Source: Alicyclobacillus shizuokensis NBRC 103103 (lineage in GTDB: Bacteria; Bacillota; Bacilli; Alicyclobacillales; Alicyclobacillaceae). From it: 64,000 nucleotides of DNA. The stretch spans positions 1 to 64,000 of the forward strand of contig NZ_BCQV01000021.1 of the NCBI RefSeq assembly GCF_001552255.1. The letters run 5' to 3'. Under the pieces are notes generated by a model, which saw only the letters and a program-made list of their open reading frames with translations, was not told where the DNA came from and ran no database searches. Of this stretch, positions 9,294 through 17,427 are shown piece by piece; positions within the stretch are counted from its first letter, which is position 1, and each line of letters opens with the position of its first letter. Both the position numbers and the translations under genes were made by a program.

Positions 9294-9300
9294 GCCCCGA

Positions 9301-9972
9301 TTACTCCTTCCATACAAGGTCCGTCGTCAAGTGGCCGATTATGTCGTAAAACGTCTCAAAGGCGGCATGCCTCAGGCCGAGGCTGCGGCACGCCTGCAGG
9401 AGTTTGTCCCTGGCGAACACGAAGTCGGCCAGTTGCGCCTGCTTCAGGTCCGTCACGCCGTCGCCAATCACCACCACGCGCTCGCCAGGGCGGCGGGTGC
9501 GGCGAATCACGGTGGGTTTACACAACCCGCAGCCGCCGTCGCACGCCTCATCGCAGGGCACACTCCAGACCACCCGCAGGTAGGGCCCCGCATCATCCAG
9601 ACGATTGCAGTAGACGGACACCACATCCTGGTACGGCTTCAGCGCCGGATGAACAAAAAAGTCGAAACCGCCGCTGACCACCGTCAGCCGCCAACCGCGC
9701 TGGCGGCATGTCGCCACGAATTCCGCGAAGCCTGGGCGGACGCGCGTCTCCTGGCGGGCAAACGCCTGGATCTGGGGCAACAGGTGGGACGGGATCTCGG
9801 CAAACATCGCTTCAACCCCCTGCCGCACGGACCACTCGCCAGCGGTGACCTTGTCCACAATCGCCTGCCCGGTCTCGGGCAGGAAGTGGCGGACGATGGC
9901 ACCAATCATGTCCTGTTGGGCGATGGTGCCGTCAAAGTCGCAGTAAAAGGCGAGGCTTGGGGCGCCCCTCAT
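9301..9972 (-). CDS. mtnX: 2-hydroxy-3-keto-5-methylthiopentenyl-1-phosphate phosphatase
   Basis: This 223-residue HAD-family phosphatase has the nucleophile motif CDFDGTI near residue 12, the TVVSGG motif II near 93 and the acidic motif VIGDGVTDLKQA near 175. A cysteine-rich patch (CDEACDGGCGLC, about 136-147) is typical of MtnX/SerB-like relatives and may bind metal. ATG 9972 overlaps the mtnW stop in an ATGA junction, which argues for translational coupling and against the longer start at 9987. In the Bacillus version of methionine salvage MtnX removes phosphate from the MtnW product, giving the acireductone that MtnD oxidises. The neighbours mtnW and mtnB support the assignment over SerB. 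Confidence 0.92.
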   Translation of the reverse strand: MRGAPSLAFYCDFDGTIAQQDMIGAIVRHFLPETGQAIVDKVTAGEWSVRQGVEAMFAEIPSHLLPQIQAFARQETRVRPGFAEFVATCRQRGWRLTVVSGGFDFFVHPALKPYQDVVSVYCNRLDDAGPYLRVVWSVPCDEACDGGCGLCKPTVIRRTRRPGERVVVIGDGVTDLKQAQLADFVFARDKLLQACRSLGLRHAAFETFYDIIGHLTTDLVWKE

Positions 9973-11195
9973 GCCGGCAACCCCCACCGCTCAAGCGCCA
10001 GGCGCAGGGGCTCGCTGGCCTCCGCCGCCTCTGCCAGCGGCACCCCTTGGGCCACGGCCTCCGCCGCGGCGAGAAACGCGCGACCGCCGCCTGTGGCGCC
10101 TTGGGGATGGCCGTGGATGGCCCCGCCGGCGTTGAGAATGACGTTGTGCCCGAAGTCGCGCACGATGTTCGGTACCAGTCCCGGGTGCACGCCGGCCGAC
10201 GGAGCCGGCAACACCGTCCGCAGACCGTTGGTTTCGCGCAGGGCCGCGACCAGCGCCTGTCCCTCCTCGACCGGCAGCGTGACCGATCCGTACGGTGACG
10301 GGAAGATGGCGACATCGGCGCCGGCAAGGCGCATCAGCTGACCGAGCACGATGTGCGAGGCGATACCGTGGTGGGGAGCGCCGTAGAGGGCCCCGGAGAT
10401 GGCGGGGTGGGCCAGGATGGGCACCGCCACTTCGGGGTCTGCCGCCAGGTGCTGCAGCGCATCGTAGCCGAAGGCCACGACGTTCAGCAAGAGGGCGCTG
10501 GCTCCCAGCTCGACCAAACGTCGGGCCCTGTCCCGCAGGTCGAAGATGGGGCCGCTCAGATTGACCGCGTACAACACCGGTTTGCCCAGTTCATCTTCAA
10601 TTTCAGCGGCTGCCTCGCGGAAACGTTGCACCCGGGCCTCCGGTGCCGCCAGGGTTTCGCTGAAGAAAATCTCGTCGTCTTTGATGAGGTCCACGCCGCC
10701 CAAGGCTTGCTCGCGAAAATGCCCGGTCAGCTCTTCAAGGGTCTGGCCGATGCAGGACTTGAAGATGCTCATGACCAGCGGGCGCTCGCCGACGCCGAGG
10801 CGTTCGCGCACACCCTGGACGCCGAGTTTAGGACCGGGGAATTGGCGTACGTAGGCCGTAGGCAATCGCAGGTCCACGAGCCGGATGACGCCGTCCATCG
10901 ACAGCTTGCCGAAGACCGTGGTCAATAGCGCGGCGATGCTCGGCACCAGGTTGGCGACGGGGTAGCCGATGGTGATGCGGGCGCGGACCCGGTCTGCCGT
11001 GAGTTCCTCCTGTATTTCAATTCCTTCCACCACACCACGATACGGTTGCATGGAGGCCTGTTTCGCGGCGGGCAGGTCGGTCCAAGACCCGACGGTCAGG
11101 CCGACTGCGATGCCTTCGGCCCGCTTTTCCAAGGCGCTCGGCTTGTCCTCCAATTCGTAGGTTGCCAGCACATACGGGGCCGTATGGTTGTCCAT
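9969..11195 (-). CDS. mtnW: 2,3-diketo-5-methylthiopentyl-1-phosphate enolase (RuBisCO-like)
   Basis: The 408-residue protein belongs to the type IV RuBisCO-like family that enolises the diketone phosphate in methionine salvage. The GGVDLIKDDE block near residue 172 holds the lysine that is carbamylated, plus the metal-binding Asp and Glu. The phosphate-binding parts AHPAISGAL and NAGGAIHGHP are also seen. Some RuBisCO CO2-fixing residues are absent, as expected for MtnW. ATG 11195 is preceded by GAGGAGG with 6-base spacing; the upstream open frame to 11321 crosses the riboswitch terminator and is not coding. First gene of mtnW-mtnX-mtnB. A sigma-A promoter (11482-11510) and SAM-I riboswitch lie in its 5' leader of about 280 bases. 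Confidence 0.95.
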   Translation of the reverse strand: MDNHTAPYVLATYELEDKPSALEKRAEGIAVGLTVGSWTDLPAAKQASMQPYRGVVEGIEIQEELTADRVRARITIGYPVANLVPSIAALLTTVFGKLSMDGVIRLVDLRLPTAYVRQFPGPKLGVQGVRERLGVGERPLVMSIFKSCIGQTLEELTGHFREQALGGVDLIKDDEIFFSETLAAPEARVQRFREAAAEIEDELGKPVLYAVNLSGPIFDLRDRARRLVELGASALLLNVVAFGYDALQHLAADPEVAVPILAHPAISGALYGAPHHGIASHIVLGQLMRLAGADVAIFPSPYGSVTLPVEEGQALVAALRETNGLRTVLPAPSAGVHPGLVPNIVRDFGHNVILNAGGAIHGHPQGATGGGRAFLAAAEAVAQGVPLAEAAEASEPLRLALERWGLPA

Positions 11196-11286
11196 ATGGA
11201 GCCTCCTCTCCGGTATATCGGGCCGCCTGCGTGCAAATGGGCTGCGGACAACGGTTGGATAGGTTGGATCAAGTGGCAAACCCAGC

Positions 11287-11319
11287 AAAAAAGCGCCCCT
11301 TTCCGTCAGAAAGAGACGC
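11287..11319 (-). terminator. Intrinsic terminator of the SAM riboswitch
   Basis: Reading the minus strand, GCGTCTCTTTC and GGAAAGGGGCGC form a stem of about 11 pairs with a 4-base TGAC loop, followed by six T residues (11292-11287). It sits about 15 bases after the SAM aptamer and about 90 bases before the mtnW start. It fits a SAM-dependent transcription attenuator. Confidence 0.85.
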
Positions 11320-11332
11320 ACCCGCGGCGGTC

Positions 11333-11433
11333 ATCCTTATCCTCCAAGAAAGTCTGCAAGGAATCCGCCCCGCACCCATGGCAGGGCCGGTTGCCGAGCA
11401 CATCGGCCGGTCCCTTCACGACTCCGGATAGGG
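11333..11433 (-). promoter_or_regulatory. SAM-I (S-box) riboswitch upstream of mtnWXB
   Basis: The minus-strand leader contains the S-box hallmarks in order: P1 5' arm (CCCTATCC), GGAGTCGTGAAGGGACCGGCC, CTCGGCAACC, a GGTGC-type segment, a GGATTCC block and the P1 3' arm GGATAAGG pairing back to the start with one mismatch. The terminator at 11287-11319 follows directly. S-box RNAs bind S-adenosylmethionine and switch off methionine biosynthesis and salvage genes, which fits the downstream mtnW-mtnX-mtnB. Motif recognition was by eye. Confidence 0.9.
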
Positions 11434-11481
11434 TGATGGAATGGTCACTGGCGGCTTATCTGTCCAAGGCGAGATATCCAT

Positions 11482-11510
11482 AATATATAGACGCGTCCCG
11501 GGGCTGTCAA
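11482..11510 (-). promoter_or_regulatory. Sigma-A promoter of mtnWXB
   Basis: A consensus TTGACA (11510-11505) and TATATT (11487-11482) are separated by exactly 17 bases on the minus strand. Transcription would begin near 11475, about 40 bases before the SAM riboswitch. Its -35 abuts the -35 of the divergent mtnD promoter. Confidence 0.85.
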
Positions 11511-11539
11511 TGGACTTTGTGTGCGGCGTGTTCTATGAT
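11511..11539 (+). promoter_or_regulatory. Candidate sigma-A promoter of mtnD
   Basis: TGGACT (11511-11516) and TATGAT (11534-11539) have a 17-base spacer. The transcript would start near 11546 and carry a leader of about 44 bases with no riboswitch. The element directly touches the divergent mtnWXB promoter. Confidence 0.6.
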
Positions 11540-11589
11540 GAGGGCAACCTGCAAGGCTGATGCTGTGCATCCATCGGGAGGTTGAGCAG

Positions 11590-12132
11590 ATGGCGAAGAT
11601 TCGTGTGAGAAACACGGGAGAAACGATTTCTGAAGAGGCGGCGGTGCGTCGGTTTTTGGACGCCAATCAGGTCTATTACGATCATTGGCAGGCGGAGAAG
11701 CTGCCGGCTTCACTGCGGGGCCGGTTTGTATTGAACGAGGCGGAGCAGGAGCAGGTGCTCGCCGCTTTTCAACAGGACATCGAGCAGTTGGCCAAAGCCC
11801 GCGGTTATGTGAAGTGGGACGTGATCTCCTTGTCCGAATCCACTCCGAACCTGGAGGAGCTGCTCAAGAAATTCGAGCAGGTGCACACCCACACCGAGGA
11901 CGAGGTGCGGGCCATCGTGGCGGGCAGCGGCGTGTTCGTCATCAAGGGACAGGGCGACACGGGCTATTTCGATGTCGAACTGGAGGCGGGAGACGTCATC
12001 TCCGTTCCCGAGAATAACCCGCACTTTTTCACCCTGACTGATGAGCGCAAGGTTGTCGCCATCCGGCTGTTTATCGATCCGTCTGGGTGGGTGGCGCACC
12101 CTTACGAAGACCCGGAGTTTCAGTCGGCGTGA
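11590..12132 (+). CDS. mtnD: Acireductone dioxygenase
   Basis: The 180-residue cupin is acireductone dioxygenase. It oxidises the MtnX product to the 2-oxo precursor of methionine plus formate when iron is bound. Metal ligands are visible as His99, His101 and Glu105 in HTHTEDE; a fourth histidine (His145) lies in NNPHFF. ATG 11590 has GGGAGG 8 bases upstream; the longer frame from 11560 has no ribosome site. It is transcribed away from mtnW-mtnX-mtnB from an abutting promoter, and ends in a strong terminator. Unlike the mtnW operon it shows no S-box. mtnK and mtnA, needed earlier in the pathway, are not in this window. Confidence 0.94.
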   Translation: MAKIRVRNTGETISEEAAVRRFLDANQVYYDHWQAEKLPASLRGRFVLNEAEQEQVLAAFQQDIEQLAKARGYVKWDVISLSESTPNLEELLKKFEQVHTHTEDEVRAIVAGSGVFVIKGQGDTGYFDVELEAGDVISVPENNPHFFTLTDERKVVAIRLFIDPSGWVAHPYEDPEFQSA

Positions 12133-12147
12133 ACCGTGAACAAAGAC

Positions 12148-12174
12148 AGGCCGCCTGGGGCAGGCGGCCTTTTC
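12148..12174 (+). terminator. Intrinsic terminator after mtnD
   Basis: AGGCCGCCT (12148-12156) pairs perfectly with AGGCGGCCT (12162-12170) around a 5-base loop, followed by TTTTC. It lies 15 bases after the mtnD stop. Confidence 0.85.
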
Positions 12175-12214
12175 CCATTCGGGCGGGGACGGGAGCCTGT
12201 GCGCCAAGTCGAGT

Positions 12215-12448
12215 TCAGGCGAAGCCCCGCAGGTCCGGCAGCAGCGTCATCAAGGCAAGCAGCGCGAGGAAGACGGTGATGAACACCAGGTCCCGTCTTT
12301 GTTCCGGGGTGCGCGCGTCGCGGCGCTTGTATCGCCGCCATCGGCGGGCGGGCACGTGTACCACGCGGCCGAACGGTTTTGGCGCAGCTGATTCGGATGC
12401 CGCGAGTCTAAACTTGCGAACCCTATCCGAGCGCTCTTCCGGCAGCAT
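12215..12448 (-). CDS. Small single-pass membrane protein, unknown
   Basis: This 77-residue protein has an arginine-rich N-terminal two thirds (RRWRRYKRRDARTPEQRR) and one hydrophobic C-terminal helix (LVFITVFLALLALMTLL). It is probably a tail-anchored or single-pass membrane protein with a cytosolic basic domain. The ribosome site AAGGAGGA fits ATG 12448 with 7-base spacing; ATG 12454 is too close to it. No family is recognised. It faces mtnD convergently across the mtnD terminator and lies downstream of the CHY zinc-finger gene, with a gap of about 170 bases in which TATACT on the minus strand may be its promoter -10. The function is unknown. Confidence 0.62.
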   Translation of the reverse strand: MLPEERSDRVRKFRLAASESAAPKPFGRVVHVPARRWRRYKRRDARTPEQRRDLVFITVFLALLALMTLLPDLRGFA

Positions 12449-12620
12449 ATCCATTCCTCCTTAAGCGTTGACCAGGAGACGGAGCGCCATTCAGGTTGCG
12501 CAAAGTCGGAATCGTCCGTCAATATTCAGTATACGCGGTTTGTCACAGATATGCCACAGTTTTGATGAAAAAATGTCATCAATTTGTGCGGGAACAGTGC
12601 GAAAGATCACACTCCCGCAG

Positions 12621-12965
12621 TCAGCGGATCACGGGGGTGTCGAAGTACAAAGGGGCATGCCGGGCGCAGCCTGGATTGAAGCGAGTGCGGCAGTAGGGGC
12701 AGCGGCTGGCGCACGCCAGGTACTCTTCTATGGTGAGTTCGGACCCACAGGCGCCACACAGGATGGCCTTTTCATGAAAGTGGTCGGCCGGCCAAGTCTG
12801 CGCTGGATGATCTGCCACAGCCTCGTGGCAGAGATGGCAGGGATAATACATTTGGCAGCAGAAAAACTTGATGGCGATGATGTCAAGCACGCTGTGGTAG
12901 TGGGCGCAGCGTGTCTCTGCGTCCACGCTGCACCCGTGCACCGAAATGCCATGCACACGGACCAT
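12621..12965 (-). CDS. CHY zinc finger protein
   Basis: The 114-residue protein is rich in Cys and His and matches the CHY zinc-finger pattern: a Cys-x-His pair near the start (TRCAHYH), CCQMYYPCHLCHEA, then CGACG and CPYCRTRFNPGCARH. These would hold about three zinc ions. ATG 12965 has AGGGGG 7 bases upstream; the longer frame from 13013 has no ribosome site. In eukaryotes the domain occurs in Pirh2-type ubiquitin ligases; bacterial stand-alone versions are common in Bacillota and uncharacterised. It lies downstream of, and on the same strand as, the sugar permease operon, but a functional link is not evident. Confidence 0.85.
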   Translation of the reverse strand: MVRVHGISVHGCSVDAETRCAHYHSVLDIIAIKFFCCQMYYPCHLCHEAVADHPAQTWPADHFHEKAILCGACGSELTIEEYLACASRCPYCRTRFNPGCARHAPLYFDTPVIR

Positions 12966-13022
12966 CTGCTTGCCCCCTAGGTTTGGGTTCAGGCTGCTCT
13001 CAGTGTATCGCATCCCCGCCCT

Positions 13023-13841
13023 TTACTTAATAGCCCCTTTGGTCACGTTGCTGACAATCCAACGTTGGAACAACAGGTAGACGATGATCATCGGCAACAG
13101 CGCCAGCAGGTAGGATGCAAACGCCAGGTCATAGTTGGTGCTGTACTGCGATTGGAACGCGTATTGCACCAAGGGCAGCGTGTATTGGTTCGGATCGGAC
13201 AGCATGACCAGGGGCAGCATGAAGTCGTTCCATGCCCACAGGCCGGTCAGAATGGCGACGGTGGCATTCATGGGTCCCAACAGGGGAAACACGATTTGCC
13301 AGAAGATCCGCCAGCGACTGGCGCCGTCCACCAGCGCCGCTTCTTCCAGTTCGAGCGGAATGGACTTCAGGTAACCGATGTAGACAAACACGTTGAACGA
13401 GATGCCGTACACGATGTAGAGAATGATCAGCCCCACCCGATTGGCCAGTCCGATACTGCTCATTTGGTGAACCAGCGGCAGCATCAGGATGGGAAACGGG
13501 ACAAACATGGCGGCGAAAAAGTAGTAATAGATGCCCTTGAACAGCGGTGTGTGCATGTTGCGGGCGATGGCGTATGCAACCATCGAGTTGCTCAGCACGG
13601 TCAGGACGACCGCGAAAAAGGTGATGAGCAGGCTGTTGCCAAAGGTGTGCCAGTAGTGCGTGATGCTCATCGCCTGCCGGAAGTTATCCCAGTGAATGTG
13701 GCTGGGGAACCCTAGCACCGACTGGGCCAACTCCTGTGGCGATTTGACGGCGACGGCGATGGCCATGTAGATCGGAAACAGGATGAACAAGGCTCCAACG
13801 ATCAGAAAGATCATGGCTGGCCAATTGGTGCGCGTTCTCAC
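13023..13841 (-). CDS. Carbohydrate ABC transporter permease (MalG type)
   Basis: A 272-residue inner-membrane permease with six predicted helices. The binding-protein-dependent transport (EAA) loop EEAALVDGASRWRIFWQIVFPLL lies near residue 185. The N-terminus (MRTRTNWPAMIFLIVGALFILFPIY) is typical of MalG/LacG/AraQ subunits. The GTG start at 13841 overlaps the stop of the preceding permease as GTGA, with GGGAGG just before it, so translation is coupled. It is the last gene of the operon binding protein - MalF-type - MalG-type. No ATPase gene is adjacent; such importers often share an MsmK/MsmX-type ATPase coded elsewhere. The sugar is unknown. Confidence 0.92.
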   Translation of the reverse strand: MRTRTNWPAMIFLIVGALFILFPIYMAIAVAVKSPQELAQSVLGFPSHIHWDNFRQAMSITHYWHTFGNSLLITFFAVVLTVLSNSMVAYAIARNMHTPLFKGIYYYFFAAMFVPFPILMLPLVHQMSSIGLANRVGLIILYIVYGISFNVFVYIGYLKSIPLELEEAALVDGASRWRIFWQIVFPLLGPMNATVAILTGLWAWNDFMLPLVMLSDPNQYTLPLVQYAFQSQYSTNYDLAFASYLLALLPMIIVYLLFQRWIVSNVTKGAIK

Positions 13842-14716
13842 AGTTGCACCTCCCGTCCCTGCATGAGGCGGACCTGCGCCAGTGCCACGATGACGAGCAC
13901 AATCAGGAACACGACCGCGTTCGCCGACTGGTAGGACAGCTCGCCGCCACCCAGGCCGTTAGTGTAGATGACGAACGAGACGGACTGTGTGGCCGTGCCC
14001 GGCCCGCCATTGGTCATGCCCACCACCTGGTCGAACACCTGCAGGTAGTTTTTCGCCGCCAGTACCATGTTTATCGTCAGGAAGGGTGCGATGAGCGGCA
14101 GGGTGATGCGCCAGAATGTCATCCACGGGGACGCCCCGTCGATGCTGGAAGCCTCATAGACGTCATCCGGTATGGTCTGCAGACCTGCCAAGTATAGCAG
14201 CGTGTTGAATGCAGCCCCTTGCCACACGGAGACGATGACGATGCCCACCCAAGCCCAACGAGTGCCCAACAGATTTTGCGACAGGGCGGTCAGGTGCAAT
14301 TGAGTCGCCACGTCGGGGATAACATTCGAAAACAGGTAGTTGAAAATGAACGAGACAATCAGCGTGCTGAGCACGTATGGCAGGAAAAAGATGGCCTTGA
14401 ACGTGTTCGGCAGCTTGATGCGTGCATTGAGCGCCAGGGCAATCAGCAGGCTCACTACGTTCACGAGTACAGTGGTGACAAACGCAAACAGGAACGTAAA
14501 ACCGTATGCGTGCAGCACCTGATGGTCGTGGAACAGGTCGACGTAATTCTTCAGCCCGATGAAATGATAGGGGCCAAACCCATTCCAGTTGGTGAAGCTG
14601 AGAAATATCCCGTGCAGGGCAGGCCAGGTATGGAAGTAGAAAAACAGCACCAGCGCGGGAATGGTCATCAACAGATACGGCCAGGACCGGCGCACTGACT
14701 TGAGCAACCTCAACAC
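13838..14716 (-). CDS. Carbohydrate ABC transporter permease (MalF type)
   Basis: The 292-residue permease has six membrane helices and the EAA loop YEASSIDGASPWMTFWRITLPLI near residue 195, with NGGPGTATQSVSFVIY downstream, as in UgpA/LacF/MalF proteins of the CUT1 family. The start is GTG 14716 behind GAGGAAGT; TTG 14713 is an alternative. It lies 54 bases after the binding-protein gene and is coupled to the MalG-type gene by a 4-base overlap. Together these form the membrane channel of an importer for an oligosaccharide or related solute. Expression is probably set by the LacI-type repressor coded upstream (16368-17396). Confidence 0.92.
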   Translation of the reverse strand: MLRLLKSVRRSWPYLLMTIPALVLFFYFHTWPALHGIFLSFTNWNGFGPYHFIGLKNYVDLFHDHQVLHAYGFTFLFAFVTTVLVNVVSLLIALALNARIKLPNTFKAIFFLPYVLSTLIVSFIFNYLFSNVIPDVATQLHLTALSQNLLGTRWAWVGIVIVSVWQGAAFNTLLYLAGLQTIPDDVYEASSIDGASPWMTFWRITLPLIAPFLTINMVLAAKNYLQVFDQVVGMTNGGPGTATQSVSFVIYTNGLGGGELSYQSANAVVFLIVLVIVALAQVRLMQGREVQL

Positions 14717-14770
14717 TTCCTCATCTGGCGCCCGGGGCGGTTGACTCGCTCCGCCCCGGACTCGTCGATT

Positions 14771-16045
14771 TTACTGGTGAGACGCGCTCTGCTGATAGAG
14801 GCTGTCGAGCTGTTGCAACAACTGCTGCACCGATTGCTTCTTCGACAGGGCTCCCTGCAGCACCGATTCGTACTGGTTGCCGGCAGCCATGGCGGGCGGG
14901 TAGTAGTGGTCGTCGAAATCGACCACCTTGCCCTGGTCAATGTACGGCTGCAGCGGCTTCAAGGCTTCATCCGAATTTTTGACGCCGTTCACGGTTGAGA
15001 ACAGACCTGCCGCATTGGCGTACTGCGCGGCGTTCTTTTTCTCCAGAAGGAAATCGATGAATTTCATGGCGGCCTGTTCCTTGGCCGTGTTGCCGCTGTT
15101 GGTGACGGTCAGCAGCGAGTCGACACCAGAGACCATCTTCAATTTGCTGGGGTCGTTGGTCGCCGGCACCACAAACGTGCTGAGTTTGATGTTCGGGTTG
15201 GCCTGGCGAATGACCGGAAGAGTCCAGATGCCCTGCGCGTAAAACACCGACTTCCCTTTGGCGAAACCGACATTGGCGTCATTGTAATCAACGCCGAACT
15301 GGTTCGACTGCCCATATTTCACGAATTCCTGCATCGACTTGGCGGCCGTCAGATCGCTCTTGGCGAACGTGGTCTTACCGGCCTTCAGATCTTGGATGAA
15401 CGAACTTCCCTCCGTGTTGGCGGCCAGTGCGTTCCAGATGGGGGCGAGGGTCCACGCATCCTTAAACCCGTTGTAGAATGGTGTGCCGCCAGCAGCCTGG
15501 ATTTGCTTGGCCTCGTTCATCAACTCGTCCCAGGTTTTCGGGACTTTGAGGTGATACTTGTTGAACAGGTCCACGTTGTAGATGATAGGCACCGCGTTGA
15601 CCGTGTAGGGCAGGGCGTACGGTGTGTCTTTGCCCACTTCCTGCTCCAGCATCTTTAAGTACACGGGAGACACCTTGTCTAACTCTGGAGCGTTGGAGAG
15701 GTCCTTGAAGACCCCGTTCTTCGCCATCTGGATGAACGTCGCGTCGGCGCCCATCGCCACGATATCCGGCATCTGCCCCTTTGCCAGGTCTGACTGCAGC
15801 GTCGTATCCGTGTTGGGCGGATTGATCTGCTTGATCTTGATGTTCGGGTTCTGCTTCTCAAAAGCTTTGATCAACTGATTCCATTGGTCGACGACTTCCG
15901 GCTTGTTTTGCAGAAAGTTCAGGCTCACCGTGCCCGTCGATCCGCCCGTATTCGAAGTATTCGATGTTCCCGAGCTGCCGCAACCCGTCACGGCTGCAGC
16001 CAAGACCAGGGCACTGCCTGCGGCCAGAGACAATTTTTTCATCAT
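14771..16045 (-). CDS. Carbohydrate ABC transporter substrate-binding lipoprotein
   Basis: The 424-residue extracytoplasmic protein begins with a lipoprotein signal ending in VTGC (Cys22), followed by a Gly/Ser/Thr linker. The rest is a family 1 (MalE/UgpB-like) solute-binding protein with FEKQNPNIKIKQI near residue 70 and DELMNEAKQIQAAGGTPFY near 170. The start is one of two consecutive ATGs (16045 or 16042) after GAGGGGGAG. It heads the operon with both permeases. A palindromic site at 16208-16223 lies about 165 bases upstream and matches a site next to the LacI-type regulator gene, so the regulator probably controls this operon. The ligand is not predictable by eye. Confidence 0.93.
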   Translation of the reverse strand: MMKKLSLAAGSALVLAAAVTGCGSSGTSNTSNTGGSTGTVSLNFLQNKPEVVDQWNQLIKAFEKQNPNIKIKQINPPNTDTTLQSDLAKGQMPDIVAMGADATFIQMAKNGVFKDLSNAPELDKVSPVYLKMLEQEVGKDTPYALPYTVNAVPIIYNVDLFNKYHLKVPKTWDELMNEAKQIQAAGGTPFYNGFKDAWTLAPIWNALAANTEGSSFIQDLKAGKTTFAKSDLTAAKSMQEFVKYGQSNQFGVDYNDANVGFAKGKSVFYAQGIWTLPVIRQANPNIKLSTFVVPATNDPSKLKMVSGVDSLLTVTNSGNTAKEQAAMKFIDFLLEKKNAAQYANAAGLFSTVNGVKNSDEALKPLQPYIDQGKVVDFDDHYYPPAMAAGNQYESVLQGALSKKQSVQQLLQQLDSLYQQSASHQ

Positions 16046-16367
16046 CGCTCCCCCTCGTGTTCTCTCCTCAATAGCTGCTCAATACCAGTCTATACGGTTG
16101 CTTCCTGTGCAGGGCGTCTGTGGCGCAGGTAGGCCTCACCACCTTTCAGTTGACGGCCGAAGATGACCAATGAGTGGTTGTTTTTGATTATTTTTTGCAT
16201 CAAATTCTGATGTACGTACGTCAAAATGGACTACTACTTCCCGCTTGCGGTTTCTCCGGTCGGGAACCGCGTTCTGACCACGCAAGCGCTGAGCCGGGTG
16301 GCTGAATTCGCTGGAAGCGCAGGGAACGCGCTGTCTCTGCGCCCAAAAGTCAGCCCTTCCCATTGGA
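16046..16367 (-). other. Leader/intergenic region of the sugar ABC operon
   Basis: These 322 bases hold the upstream control region of the binding-protein gene. They contain the palindromic operator at 16208-16223 and a short AT-rich patch (16180-16210). I could not pick a convincing sigma-A -35/-10 pair, and I see no clear terminator for the preceding regulator gene, so read-through from the regulator is possible. No coding frame is convincing. Confidence 0.5.
16208..16223. promoter_or_regulatory. LacI-type operator upstream of the sugar ABC operon
   Basis: TGATGTACGTACGTCA is a near-perfect 16-bp palindrome flanked by T/A runs. The same core with one change (TGATGTACGTATGTCA) occurs at 17486-17501, upstream of the adjacent LacI-type regulator. 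Even-length palindromes with a central CG-type step are usual for LacI-family operators. Confidence 0.75.
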
Positions 16368-17396
16368 TCAAATGAAGAAGCGCGCGTTCTCTTTGACAAC
16401 AACGTCCAGTCTGGTGATGTGCTCGGGACCGTCCGCATCTTCGCTCAGGGCTATGCGGTGGAACAACTTGGTCACCGTAAGGTACCCCTGCGCCTCTGGG
16501 TCTTGGCAGATGACCGCGGTTATGGCCCCAGACTGCAGGTGCGTGTAGATCTCCGGGTTCATGTCGTGGCCAATCAGAACGGCCTCCGGGTTGATCTCCT
16601 GCTTGAGGTCGGCTACGCGCACCAACTCGGCACTTGAGACATAGATGCCGTCGACGTTTCGCAGGTCATCGGCAAGCGCCTGAATGGTATTGGCCGCATC
16701 CGCCAATTCGAACTTGAGCGGACCCACCATGCGGACGTGCGGGTATTCCGCAAGGGCTTCGCGAAACCCCTGGATTTTTTGGTGCGACTGAAACGACGTC
16801 CAGGAATCGGTGATCAGGGTGACTTTCCCTTTCCGGCCGACAAACTTACACAGCAGTTCTGCTGCCAGCCGGCCGGCTCGAGTGTAGTTGCATCCGACAT
16901 AAAACAATCGTTTGCTCGCAGGAGCGTCTGTGTTCAGTGTCACCACCGGGAAGCCCGTGTCGATACAGCGGTCAATGATACCGATGAACTGATCGTCGCT
17001 GGCTACCAGCGCCAGTCCGGCAAAGCGGCCGGAATCAATGACCTCCCGCACCCTGTCCACATCCACGTCGGGGGTGTTGTCAATCCTCATCACCTCGACT
17101 TGCAGCCCGTAGTCGCGTAGCTCCTGATAAGCCTTCTGGACGCCTCTCTCTACTTGATCCCAGAAAAATGTCGGATAGGTGAACAAGACGATGCCAATCA
17201 TGATATCGCGCTTGCGCGAGAGCAGGCTGGCTGAACGGTTGACCTGGTAGTTCAACTCCCTGCAAGCTTCCATGACCCGGCGATACGTCTCCGGTTTCAC
17301 GTGCCCGCGGTTGTTGAGCACCCGGTCGATGGTCGACAGGGAGAGTCCTGTTTGCTCGGCAATCTGTTTCTTTGTCACCCTTGAATCGGCTTTCAT
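16368..17396 (-). CDS. LacI family transcriptional regulator
   Basis: The 342-residue protein has a LacI-type helix-turn-helix at residues 8-55 (TKKQIAEQTGLSLSTIDRVLNNRGHV plus the hinge segment) and a periplasmic-binding-protein-like effector domain resembling ribose-type sensors (IGIVLFTYPTFFWDQVERGVQKAY). ATG 17396 follows AAAGGA by about 10 bases; upstream in-frame residues are not needed. It is transcribed toward the sugar ABC operon. Matching palindromes upstream of this gene and upstream of the ABC operon point to autoregulation plus control of the transporter. The effector is probably the imported sugar or a derivative, which I infer from location. Confidence 0.93.
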   Translation of the reverse strand: MKADSRVTKKQIAEQTGLSLSTIDRVLNNRGHVKPETYRRVMEACRELNYQVNRSASLLSRKRDIMIGIVLFTYPTFFWDQVERGVQKAYQELRDYGLQVEVMRIDNTPDVDVDRVREVIDSGRFAGLALVASDDQFIGIIDRCIDTGFPVVTLNTDAPASKRLFYVGCNYTRAGRLAAELLCKFVGRKGKVTLITDSWTSFQSHQKIQGFREALAEYPHVRMVGPLKFELADAANTIQALADDLRNVDGIYVSSAELVRVADLKQEINPEAVLIGHDMNPEIYTHLQSGAITAVICQDPEAQGYLTVTKLFHRIALSEDADGPEHITRLDVVVKENARFFI

Positions 17397-17427
17397 CGAG
17401 CACAGGTCCTTTCGTGTGGTAACTTTG

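Noticed and set aside
11196-11321. N-terminal extension of mtnW through the leader
   Set aside because: The extension would translate the riboswitch terminator; ATG 11195 has an excellent ribosome site.
16046-16367. Search for a riboswitch or T-box in the sugar operon leader
   Set aside because: No conserved aptamer block or terminator was seen; only the palindromic operator stands out.
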